64,000 nt of DNA, from positions 12,595-76,594 of the forward strand of contig JAVJUS010000074.1 of the NCBI GenBank assembly GCA_040220455.1. Direction: 5' to 3'. The notes under the pieces were generated by a model, which did no database searches, was not told the DNA's origin, and was given only the letters and a program-made list of their open reading frames with translations. How positions within the stretch are numbered: the stretch's first letter is position 1; each line of letters begins with the position of its first letter. A program made the translations under genes and the position numbers. The stretch is from JAVJUS01 sp040220455. GTDB lineage: Bacteria; Pseudomonadota; Alphaproteobacteria; DSM-16000; Inquilinaceae. Shown piece after piece: positions 55,086 through 62,372 of this stretch.

Positions 55086-56276
55086 ATGGCCCGTATCACC
55101 CGCAGGAGCGCCGTCGCCGGCCTTGCCGGCACCGCCGCCGCGCTGCCCCTGATCGGTCCCGCCGCGAGCGGGTTCGCGCCCGCCATCGCCCAGGGCGCGC
55201 CGGTGCGCCTCGGCGCCGTGCTGCCCTTCTCCGGCGGGCTGGAGCTGTTCGGCAACCAGGCCAGGCTGGGCATCGACCTGGCGGTGGCCGAGCTCAACGA
55301 CGCCGGCGGCATCCTCGACCGGCCGGTGGAGGTGATCTACGCCGACAACCAGACCGACCCGGCGACCTCGGTCGAGCGGGCCAACAGCCTGATCCGCGGC
55401 GACGAGGTCACGGCGCTGACCGGGCCGATCACCTCGAACGCGCGCGACGCCATGGCGGCGACGGTCGAGCGGTTCGAGACACCGCTGCTCTACGCCACGA
55501 ACTACGAGGGCGGGGCCTGCGGCGACTACATGTTCTCCTTCAACACCGTGCCGAACCAGGAGCTGGCGCGCCTGCTGCCGGCGATGAACGAACGCTTCGG
55601 CTCGTCCTTCTATCTCTTCGGCGCGGACTATGTCTGGCCGCAGAAGATGTTCGAGACGGCGGAAGGCATCATCGGCGGCTTCGGCGGAACGGTCGCGGGC
55701 ACGGAGTTCACGCCCTGGGGCGTCAAGGACTTCACCCCCGTCATCCGCCGGATCGAGGAGTCGGGCGCCGACGTGCTGGTCTTCGCCCTGCCCGGCGCGG
55801 ACGGCATCACCTTCATCAAGCAGGCGGACAGCTTCGGCCTGCTCGACAAGGTGAAGGTCGCCTTCCTGGGCTTCGCGGAGACCTATCTGGGCGCCTTCGG
55901 CGAGGGCCGGGGCGACGACATGTGGGTGACGGTGCCCTTCGCCTCCTCCCTCGACACGCCGGAGGCGCAGGACTTCGTCGCGCGAATCCGGGCGCAGGCG
56001 GGCGAGGACGTGCCGATCTCGCACTACGTCATGACCCACTACACCGCGATCAAGGCGCTGGCGGCGGCCACGACGGCCGCGGACTCGCTGGACCGGCCGG
56101 CGATCGCCCGGGCCATGGCCGGGCTGACGGTCGAGGCGCCGACGGGCGCGGTCACGGTCGGCACCGACCACCATGTCACCCTGACCATGTATCTCGCTCG
56201 CTCGGCCGGCGGGGCGTTGGAAGTGGTGGAGCCCTTGGGCCGGCTGGCGCCCGAATCCGGCTGCGCGACCTCCTGA
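55086..56276 (+). CDS. ABC transporter substrate-binding protein, urea/short-chain amide type
   Basis: A 396-residue periplasmic protein. The N-terminus (ARITRRSAVAGLAGTAAALPLIGPAASG) is a signal peptide with a twin-arginine look. A Peripla_BP_5/6 fold follows: VRLGAVLPFSGGLELFGNQARLGIDLAVAELNDAGGI and DNQTDPATSVERANSLI. LLYATNYEGG and TVPNQELARLLPAM with YLFGADYVWPQKM resemble the UrtA/AmiC/FmdD amide-urea group more than LivJ. It heads a five-gene importer, although a palindromic repeat separates it from the ATPase genes. Confidence 0.9.
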   Translation: MARITRRSAVAGLAGTAAALPLIGPAASGFAPAIAQGAPVRLGAVLPFSGGLELFGNQARLGIDLAVAELNDAGGILDRPVEVIYADNQTDPATSVERANSLIRGDEVTALTGPITSNARDAMAATVERFETPLLYATNYEGGACGDYMFSFNTVPNQELARLLPAMNERFGSSFYLFGADYVWPQKMFETAEGIIGGFGGTVAGTEFTPWGVKDFTPVIRRIEESGADVLVFALPGADGITFIKQADSFGLLDKVKVAFLGFAETYLGAFGEGRGDDMWVTVPFASSLDTPEAQDFVARIRAQAGEDVPISHYVMTHYTAIKALAAATTAADSLDRPAIARAMAGLTVEAPTGAVTVGTDHHVTLTMYLARSAGGALEVVEPLGRLAPESGCATS

Positions 56277-56305
56277 CCGACCCGGCCGAGACGATGGCGG
56301 GAATC

Positions 56306-56384
56306 GTAGGTTGCCCACCGCGAAGCGGTGCGCAACGGCACGGTCGGCGCCGTCGCGCACGGCCTTCGGCCGTGGGCGACCTAC
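56306..56384. repeat. Clover-leaf palindromic repeat between binding protein and ATPase genes
   Basis: Outer arms GTAGGTTGCCCA and TGGGCGACCTAC enclose two inner hairpins, CACCGCGAAGCGGTG and CACGGCCTTCGGCCGTG, and inner arms GTGCGCAACGGC/GCCGTCGCGCAC. The right half is closely repeated at 60031-60065. It lies 29 nt after the substrate-binding gene. Confidence 0.8.
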
Positions 56385-56458
56385 GAATGCCGATCGCCCT
56401 GAACCCCGCTCTTCTCCCGCCGGGAGAGGGGGCGCGGGCGTCAGCGGTCGCGACCTGA

Positions 56459-57274
56459 ATGGTGGCCGCGGTCGCTTCCGACCCGGGCTCGACCCGGCCG
56501 CTCCTCTCCCTCGACGGGGTGAGCAAGGCGTTCGGCGGTGTGCGCGCGGCCGATGCCGTCAGCCTGGACCTCGAGGAAGGGGCCATGCTGTGCGTGGTCG
56601 GGCCGAACGGCTGCGGCAAGACCACGCTGTTCAACCTGATCACGGGCGCGGTACGGCCCGACGCCGGCACGATCCGCTTCGACGGCGGGCCGGCGGGCGC
56701 GGGCGGGCCGGTCACCGCGGCGCGGCGCGGCATCCTGCGCAAGTTCCAGGTGCCGGCCGTCTTCGACGAGATGACCCCGCGCGAGGCAGTGGCGCTCGCC
56801 CAGTCCAGCCCCGCCGCCCGGGCGCGCCCCGCCGGAACCGGCACGGGCGGCCTCGCCGACGACCCGGACGCCCTGCTGGCCGCGGTCGGGCTCGCCGACC
56901 GGGCCGACACGCCGAGCCACGCCCTGCCCCACGGCGCGCGGCAGTGGCTGGAGATCGCGCTGGTGCTGGCCTGCCGGCCGCGCCTCATGCTGCTCGACGA
57001 GCCGACGGCCGGCATGACCCGGGCGGAGACGCGGGCGGCCGCCGACCTGCTGCGCCGCCTGCAGGACGAGACCGGCGTGACGACGATCCTGATCGAGCAC
57101 GACATGGCCTTCGTCGAGCGGCTGGACCGGCCGGTCGCGGTGATGATCCGGGGCCGGCTGGTCGCCCATGGTTCCTACCGCGAGGTCGCCGCCCAGCCGG
57201 CGGTGCGCGAGGCCTATCTGGGCGCCGCCGCGCCGGCGCCCGCCCCGGTGCCGGAGCCGGCGGGCCGTGCTTGA
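56459..57274 (+). CDS. ABC transporter ATPase, UrtD/LivG type
   Basis: A 271-residue ATPase. Walker A is VVGPNGCGKTTLFNLITGAV; GILRKFQVPAVFDEMTPREA is a UrtD-like Q-loop region; the signature is unusual, ALPHGARQWLEIALVLA, in the way UrtD has SHGxxQWLE instead of LSGGQ; Walker B is LMLLDEPTAGMT and the switch region is ILIEHDMAFVERL. It overlaps the next ATPase gene by 8 nt. The C-terminus is Ala/Pro-rich. The start ATG at 56459 has no strong ribosome site; the true start may be a little downstream. Confidence 0.92.
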   Translation: MVAAVASDPGSTRPLLSLDGVSKAFGGVRAADAVSLDLEEGAMLCVVGPNGCGKTTLFNLITGAVRPDAGTIRFDGGPAGAGGPVTAARRGILRKFQVPAVFDEMTPREAVALAQSSPAARARPAGTGTGGLADDPDALLAAVGLADRADTPSHALPHGARQWLEIALVLACRPRLMLLDEPTAGMTRAETRAAADLLRRLQDETGVTTILIEHDMAFVERLDRPVAVMIRGRLVAHGSYREVAAQPAVREAYLGAAAPAPAPVPEPAGRA

Positions 57275-57953
57275 GTGCCGGGACCTGACCGCCGGCTATG
57301 GCGGCGGGGTGGTCCTGGAGGGCCTGTCGCTGGCCGTCGGCCGGGGCGAGGCGGTCGGCGTGCTCGGGCGCAACGGCGTCGGCAAGACGACGCTCCTGCG
57401 CGTCATCATGGGCCTCCTGCCGCTGGCGGGCGGGGAGGTCCGGCTCGACGGCCTTCCGATCCACCGTGTGCCGACCCATGCCCGGGCGCGCGCCGGGCTC
57501 GCCTATGTCCCCCAGGGCCGCGGCCTGTTCGGCGAGCTCTCGGTCGCCGACAACCTGCGCCTCGCCGATCTCGCCCGGCCCGGCATCGACGACGCGCTGG
57601 GCCTTTTCTCCACGCTCGCCGAGCGGCGCGACGCGCGGGCCGACGCCCTGTCCGGCGGCCAGCAGCAGCAGCTCGCCATCGCCCGCGCCCTGCGCACGCG
57701 CCCGACCTGCCTGCTGCTCGACGAGCCGTCTGAGGGCGTCCAGCCCTCCGTGGTGAGCGACCTCGCCGACACCCTGCGCGCCCGGGTGGCGGAGACCGGC
57801 CTCGCCGTCGTCCTGGTCGAACAGAACGCGGACCTGGCGCTGCGGCTGTGCGACCGGCTGGTGTTCCTCGAGGCCGGGGCCGTCGCCGAGACCATTCCAG
57901 CCGAGGCGGCGCGCCGCGACCCGGCGCTCATCGACGCGCGGCTCGGCCTATGA
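57267..57953 (+). CDS. ABC transporter ATPase, UrtE/LivF type
   Basis: A 228-residue ATPase. LECRDLTAGYGGGVVLEGLSLAVGRGEAVGVLGRNGVGKTTLLR contains Walker A as described by residues 1-44; then YVPQGRGLFGELSVADNLRLA (LivF/UrtE signature), DALSGGQQQQLAIARAL, Walker B CLLLDEPSEGVQPSVV and VLVEQNADLALRLCDR. EPSEGVQPS is typical of UrtE. The GTG at 57267 lies inside the end of the previous gene, so the two are translationally coupled. Confidence 0.92.
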   Translation: MLECRDLTAGYGGGVVLEGLSLAVGRGEAVGVLGRNGVGKTTLLRVIMGLLPLAGGEVRLDGLPIHRVPTHARARAGLAYVPQGRGLFGELSVADNLRLADLARPGIDDALGLFSTLAERRDARADALSGGQQQQLAIARALRTRPTCLLLDEPSEGVQPSVVSDLADTLRARVAETGLAVVLVEQNADLALRLCDRLVFLEAGAVAETIPAEAARRDPALIDARLGL

Positions 57954-57984
57954 GCGGCGCGGCCCGCCGCGCGGAGCGGTACAC

Positions 57985-58854
57985 ATGACCGGTGCCGATC
58001 TCGCCATCCTCGCCCTGGACGTGGCGGGCTATGTCCTGATCCTGACGCTGGTGGCGCTGGGGCTGGCCATCATCTTCGGCCTGCTCAGGGTCATCAGCAT
58101 GGCCCATGGCGAGTTCCTGATGCTGGGCGCCTATCTGGTGCTGGTGGTCGAGGGCGCGGGCGGCTCCTTCTGGCTCGGCCTGGCGCTCGCCGGGCCGGCC
58201 GTGGCGCTCGTCGGCCTGCTGGTCGAGGCGGTGGTGATCCGCCGGGTCTACCGCCGACTGCTCGACACCATCCTGGCGACCTGGGGCGTGTCGCTGGTCA
58301 TCAGACAGGCGGTGACCCTGGTCTTCGGCCCGGCCTCGCACTCGATCGACCTGCCGGTCGACGCGGCGGTGGCGTTCCCCGGCTTCGAGTACCCGGTCTA
58401 CCGCCTGTTCATCATGGCGCTGAGCCTGGCGCTGGTCGGCGCGACGGCCTGGCTGTTCTTCGCCACGCGCTTCGGGCTGGCGGCCCGGGCCGTGATCGCC
58501 GACCGGGACATGGCGGCCTGCCTGGGCTACGACACCCGCGCCTTCGACCGGGCGACCTTCGCCTACGGCTCGGCGCTGGCCGGCGTCGCCGGGGCGGCGA
58601 TGGCGCCGCTGATCTCCGTCGACCCGCAGATGGGCGTCGGGTTCCTGGTGCCCGCCTTCCTGTCGGTGCTGGTCGGCGGGCTCGGCTCGATCGCCGGGCC
58701 CCTGGCGGGCGCCGGCACCCTCGGCGCGATCGACGGGCTGGTCGCCCGCGCCCTGTCGCCGGTCTGGGCCCAGGTGGCGGTGCTGGCGATCGCGGTCGTC
58801 CTGATCCGGCTGTTCCCGAAGGGCCTGCTCGGCCGCCGGGGCCGCTCGCCGTGA
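57985..58854 (+). CDS. Branched-chain amino acid/urea-type ABC permease, UrtB/LivH
   Basis: A 289-residue membrane permease with about eight helices. LGLAIIFGLLRVISMAHGEFLMLGAYL is the LivH/UrtB N-terminal signature (N/MAHGEF), and ATRFGLAARAVIADRDMAACLGYDTRAFDRATFAYGSALAGVAGA is the cytoplasmic coupling region. It ends with RLFPKGLLGRRGRSP. Its stop overlaps the next permease start by 4 nt. Confidence 0.92.
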   Translation: MTGADLAILALDVAGYVLILTLVALGLAIIFGLLRVISMAHGEFLMLGAYLVLVVEGAGGSFWLGLALAGPAVALVGLLVEAVVIRRVYRRLLDTILATWGVSLVIRQAVTLVFGPASHSIDLPVDAAVAFPGFEYPVYRLFIMALSLALVGATAWLFFATRFGLAARAVIADRDMAACLGYDTRAFDRATFAYGSALAGVAGAAMAPLISVDPQMGVGFLVPAFLSVLVGGLGSIAGPLAGAGTLGAIDGLVARALSPVWAQVAVLAIAVVLIRLFPKGLLGRRGRSP

Positions 58855-59876
58855 CCGGCCACGGGGTCGAGGCGCGGATCGGCGCCGTCCTGGCCGTCGC
58901 GGCGATCGGCCTGCCCTTCATCCTCGACGACGGCGCGACGGCCAATCTCTCGGTCTGGTTCGCCTTTGCCCTGTTCGCCGCGAGCCTGGCTTTCGCCTGG
59001 GGCCATTGCGGGCTGCTGAGCCTCGGCCACGCGGTGTTCTTCGGCGCCGGCGCCTATGCCATGAGCCTGACGACGCTGGGCCTGCTGCCCGGCCTGCCGG
59101 GCGTGGCCTCGACCTGGCTCGGCCTCGCGCTGGCCTGCCTCGTCCCCGCGCTGATCGGGCTCGCCATCGGCGCGTTCCTGTTCTCCAGCGACCATCTGCA
59201 GGGCCCGTTCTTCGGCATCGCGACGCTCGCGATCGGTGTCGTCGCCGCCCGGCTGTGCGAGAGCTGGGACTATCTGGGCGGCGCCAACGGGCTGATGGGC
59301 GTGCCGCCGATCATGCTGGGGCCGAACGGCGGCGGGCCGATGGTGTTCGACACCCTGCCGGTCTACTACGTCATGCTGGCGATGCTGGCCGCCGGGCTCG
59401 TGGCGCTGGCGCGGGTCATGGCCTCGCCCTTCGGCCGGGCGCTGTCGGCGGTGCGCCAGAACGAGTTGCGCGCCCGGGGCCTCGGCTACGACCCGGCCTG
59501 GCTGAAGACCCGGGCCTACGCCACGAGCGCCGCGGTCGCCGGCGTCGCCGGGGCGATGTTCGTGGTGCAGTTCGGCTTCGCCTCGCCCAGCCTGGTGGGC
59601 TTCGCCCTGTCGGCGGAGGTGCTGATCTGGGTCGCCGTCGGCGGACGGGACAGCCCGCTCGCCGCCGCGCTCGCCGCCATCGCCGTGCGCCTGGCGGAGG
59701 ACTGGCTGTCGCGGGCGCTGGGCGATGTCTGGCCGCTGGTCCTGGGCCTGATCTTCATCGCCTGCGTCATGGCCCTGCCCCGCGGCCTGTTCGGCGAGGC
59801 CTTCGCGCGGCTGGAGCGGCGGCACGACCGGACCTTGGCGCCCGGTCGCGACGATCATCGTCATCCCGGGCGTTAG
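58851..59876 (+). CDS. Branched-chain amino acid/urea-type ABC permease, UrtC/LivM; C-terminus encoded by repeat
   Basis: A 341-residue permease. CGLLSLGHAVFFGAGAYAMSLT is the LivM/UrtC signature; ASPFGRALSAVRQNELRARGLGYDPAWLKTRAYATSAAVAGVAGAMF is the coupling region, and MALPRGLFGEAFARLERRHDRTL is the normal C-terminal area. The last few codons (HRHPGR) and the TAG fall inside the palindromic repeat at 59861-60000, so insertion of that element appears to have set the present end. It starts at a GTG in a 4-nt overlap. Confidence 0.92.
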   Translation: MTGHGVEARIGAVLAVAAIGLPFILDDGATANLSVWFAFALFAASLAFAWGHCGLLSLGHAVFFGAGAYAMSLTTLGLLPGLPGVASTWLGLALACLVPALIGLAIGAFLFSSDHLQGPFFGIATLAIGVVAARLCESWDYLGGANGLMGVPPIMLGPNGGGPMVFDTLPVYYVMLAMLAAGLVALARVMASPFGRALSAVRQNELRARGLGYDPAWLKTRAYATSAAVAGVAGAMFVVQFGFASPSLVGFALSAEVLIWVAVGGRDSPLAAALAAIAVRLAEDWLSRALGDVWPLVLGLIFIACVMALPRGLFGEAFARLERRHDRTLAPGRDDHRHPGR

Positions 59877-60000
59877 GCGAGCCCGAGGCCGGCACGGCCT
59901 CGGATGGCGAGCCTTACGACCCGGGATCCATGCTCCCCGTGCCAAGCCGGCGCCGGCGCCATCGAGATCCCGGCTCTCCGCTTCGCTCCGGCCGGGATGA
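59861..60000. repeat. Composite palindromic element overlapping the permease stop codon
   Basis: ATCCCGGG (59863-59870) pairs with CCCGGGAT (59920-59927), enclosing a CCGAGGCC/GGCCTCGG hairpin (59883-59903). A second hairpin, ATCCCGGC (59967-59974) with GCCGGGAT (59991-59998), follows. Sequences of the TCATCCCGGG...CCGGGATCCA type are widespread intergenic repeats in alphaproteobacteria. Confidence 0.75.
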
Positions 60001-60030
60001 CGAGAGAAGGGGGCAACGGCCCGGCCGGTG

Positions 60031-60126
60031 CCGTCGCGCACGGCCGCAGGCCTTGGGCGACCTACGCGCCCGACACCCGCGAGCCCGACCCTCCATCGTC
60101 GGGATCGCTTCGCTCTCCCGACCTAC
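60031..60126. repeat. Degenerate dispersed palindromic repeat
   Basis: CCGTCGCGCACGGC...TTGGGCGACCTAC (60031-60065) matches the right half of the 56306-56384 element. GCCCGACACCCGCGAGCCCGA...GGATCGCTTCGCTCTCCCGACCTAC (to 60126) is a diverged relative of the 46493 and 62265 copies. Together with the preceding element it fills the 312-nt gap before the flavoprotein gene. Confidence 0.65.
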
Positions 60127-60188
60127 CGCCGCCCGCCCCGATCATGCGAAGGTGGACGGCCTGTCTGGTCAACCACGGAACCCGTCCC

Positions 60189-60800
60189 ATGGCCGCCATC
60201 ACCACGATCGAGGCGCTCGAGGCCTGCTACGGCGCGCCGGTCGAGGCCTCCCTGGTCAAGGAGGTCGACCGAGTCACGCCGGAATACGCCCGGCTGATCG
60301 AGGCCTCGCCCTTCGTCGTCCTGGCGACGGTCGGGCCGGAAGGGCTCGACTGCTCGCCGCGCGGCGACTTTCCGGGCTTCGTGCGCCTCGCCGACGAGCG
60401 CACGCTGATGATGCCCGACCGCAAGGGCAACAACCGCACTGACTCGCTACGCAACATCGTCCGCGACCCGCGGGTCGCGCTGCTGTTCCTGCTGCCGGGC
60501 TCGGGCACGACCCTGCGGGTCAACGGCCGCGCCCGAGTGGACGACGACGAAGGCCTGCGCGAGTCCTTCGCCGTCTCCGGCCAGGTGCCGCGCACTGTGA
60601 TCGTCATGGCGGTCGAGACGGTCTATTTCCAGTGCGCCCGCGCCGTCGTGCGCGCCGATCTCTGGAATCCGGAGCGGCACATCGACCCCTCGACCCTGCC
60701 GTCGGCGGGGGCCATGCTGTCGGCGACGAGCGGCGGGCGCGTCGGCGGCAAGGCCTATGACGAGACGTGGCCCGACCGCGCCAAGGCGAGCCTCTGGTAG
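60189..60800 (+). CDS. PPOX-class FMN-dependent flavoprotein (MSMEG_1061-like)
   Basis: A 203-residue split-barrel flavoprotein of the pyridoxamine-phosphate-oxidase-like superfamily. FVVLATVGPEGLDCSPRGDFPGFVRLADERTLMMPDRKGNNRTDSLRNIVRDPRVALLFLLPG has the FMN-binding layout, and VETVYFQCARAVVRADLW is typical of the MSMEG_1061 family. Activity in this group is not established; F420 or FMN-linked reduction of small molecules is possible. The ATG at 60189 is chosen; upstream in-frame sequence is repeat DNA. It precedes the M24 enzyme by 56 nt and may share its transcript. Confidence 0.88.
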   Translation: MAAITTIEALEACYGAPVEASLVKEVDRVTPEYARLIEASPFVVLATVGPEGLDCSPRGDFPGFVRLADERTLMMPDRKGNNRTDSLRNIVRDPRVALLFLLPGSGTTLRVNGRARVDDDEGLRESFAVSGQVPRTVIVMAVETVYFQCARAVVRADLWNPERHIDPSTLPSAGAMLSATSGGRVGGKAYDETWPDRAKASLW

Positions 60801-60856
60801 GCTCGCCCGCCGGCCGCGAACCGCGATGCGCGACCCGGGATCCGAGGAGAGACGTC

Positions 60857-62143
60857 GTGAACCGCATCGATCGCCCCGATGCCGCCACCGCCCACCCGGC
60901 CACGCCGCCCGTGGTGGCGAGCGGCCCGCCGGCGACGACCGACTCCGTCGCCCCCGGCGTCGACCAGCGCGCCCTGCGCGCCGGCCGGCTGGCGCGCACA
61001 CGGGCGATGATGCGCGAGAAGGGCTATGCCGCCGTCGTGCTGTTCGACCCGAACAACCAGCGCTACGCCACCGGCTCGCGCAACATGTTCGGCTACTTCC
61101 TGCGCAACAGCACGCGCTACATCTACGTCCCCGTCGAGGGGCCGGTGATCCTGTTCGAGTATCCGGGCAGCGCCCATGTCTCGACCTGGCTCGAGACGAT
61201 CGACGAGGCGCGGAATTCCCGGGTCGTCTGGGCCCAGGTCAACCAGCGCGACACGGCGACCGCAGCACCCTTCGCGCGGGAGATCGCGGACTGCGTGCGC
61301 GCCCATGCCGGGCTCGACGCCGGCAAGGTCGGCCTCGACCGCTGCACCTGGATGCTGGCCGAGGCGCTGCTGGCCGAGGGCTGCGACGTCGCCGACTGCC
61401 AGGCCGACATGCTCCACGCCCGCCGGATCAAGACGCCGGAGGAGATCGCCTGCCTGGCGCAGTCGGTCGCCCAGTCGGAGGCCGCGGTCGACGCGGTGGA
61501 GAAGGCGATCGCGCCCGGTGTGTCGGAAACCGAGCTCTTCGCCGTGATGTACGGCACGGTGATCGCCAAGGGCTCTGAGATGATCGAGACCCGCTTGCTG
61601 AACTCCGGCCCGCGCACGAACCCGTGGTTCAACGAGGCGAGCGACCGCCAGGTCCGGCCGGGCGAGCTGATCGCGCTCGACACCGACACGATCGGCTGCA
61701 ACGGCTACTATGCCGACTTCTCGCGCACCTTCCTGGTCGGCGACCGGCGGCCGACGGGCTACCAGCAGAGCCTCTACCGGATGGCGCACGAGCAGATCCA
61801 CACCAACATGAGCCTGCTCCGGGCCGGCGTGACCTTCCGCGAGCTGGCCGAGGCCGCCTGGCCGATCCCCGAGCGCTTCGACGACCGCAAGTACCCCTCG
61901 ATCATCCACGGCGTCGGGCTGCACGGGGAGACGCCGCTGGTCGCCCATGCCGACCGGCTCGACACCTATACCGGCGACGGCGTGCTGGAGGCCGGCATGA
62001 CCGTCAGCGTCGAGAGCTATATCGGCGAGCCCGGCGGGTCGGAGGGCGTCAAGCTGGAGGAGCAGGTGGTCATCACCGAGACCGGCGTCGAGCGCTTCTC
62101 CCGCTACCCCTTCGACGACCGCCTCCTCGACCGGCAGGTGTGA
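60857..62143 (+). CDS. M24-family metalloenzyme resembling DMSP lyase DddP
   Basis: A 428-residue creatinase/prolidase-fold protein. The N-terminal domain runs to about 190 (MREKGYAAVVLFDPNNQRYATGSRN). The pita-bread catalytic domain has the dinuclear metal set: Asp275 and Asp277 in ALDTDTIGCNGYY, Asp287 in ADFSR, His351 in IIHGVGLHGE, Glu386 in SVESYIGE and Glu401 in KLEEQV. IETRLLNSGPRTNPWFNE and HTNMSLLRAG, with HGVGLHGETPLVAHAD, are strongly reminiscent of DddP, which cleaves dimethylsulfoniopropionate to DMS and acrylate. Creatinase or Xaa-Pro peptidase is the alternative. The GTG start follows GAGGAGA. Confidence 0.85.
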   Translation: MNRIDRPDAATAHPATPPVVASGPPATTDSVAPGVDQRALRAGRLARTRAMMREKGYAAVVLFDPNNQRYATGSRNMFGYFLRNSTRYIYVPVEGPVILFEYPGSAHVSTWLETIDEARNSRVVWAQVNQRDTATAAPFAREIADCVRAHAGLDAGKVGLDRCTWMLAEALLAEGCDVADCQADMLHARRIKTPEEIACLAQSVAQSEAAVDAVEKAIAPGVSETELFAVMYGTVIAKGSEMIETRLLNSGPRTNPWFNEASDRQVRPGELIALDTDTIGCNGYYADFSRTFLVGDRRPTGYQQSLYRMAHEQIHTNMSLLRAGVTFRELAEAAWPIPERFDDRKYPSIIHGVGLHGETPLVAHADRLDTYTGDGVLEAGMTVSVESYIGEPGGSEGVKLEEQVVITETGVERFSRYPFDDRLLDRQV

Positions 62144-62189
62144 AGGGAGGCCTCTCTCCCGACGCCGATCACCCGCCCTCTACAAGTCG

Positions 62190-62213
62190 TCATCCCCGCA
62201 AAAGCGGGGATCC
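62190..62213. repeat. Short dispersed hairpin repeat
   Basis: ATCCCCGC (62192-62199) pairs with GCGGGGAT (62204-62211) around AAAA, embedded in TCATCCCCGC...GCGGGGATCCA. This is a common alphaproteobacterial intergenic repeat. It lies about 50 nt beyond the M24 gene and could also act as a weak terminator structure. Confidence 0.7.
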
Positions 62214-62264
62214 ATTTGGTGCATCCATGAGTTACCGGCGGTCGGCCGGGCACCCCTCCATCCC

Positions 62265-62350
62265 GTAGGTCGGTCGAGCGCAGCGAGCCCGACGTCGCCG
62301 GCGGTCGGCCGGTCCGTGCGTGTCGGGTTCGCTTCGCTCAGCCGACCTAC
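62265..62350. repeat. Dispersed palindromic repeat, full copy
   Basis: GTAGGTCGGTCGAGCGCAGC... to ...CGCTCAGCCGACCTAC is an 86-nt imperfect palindrome nearly identical to 46493-46579, lying between the convergent M24 and spermidine-synthase-like genes. Confidence 0.85.
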
Positions 62351-62372
62351 ATTGCGCCGACCTACCCCCGCC

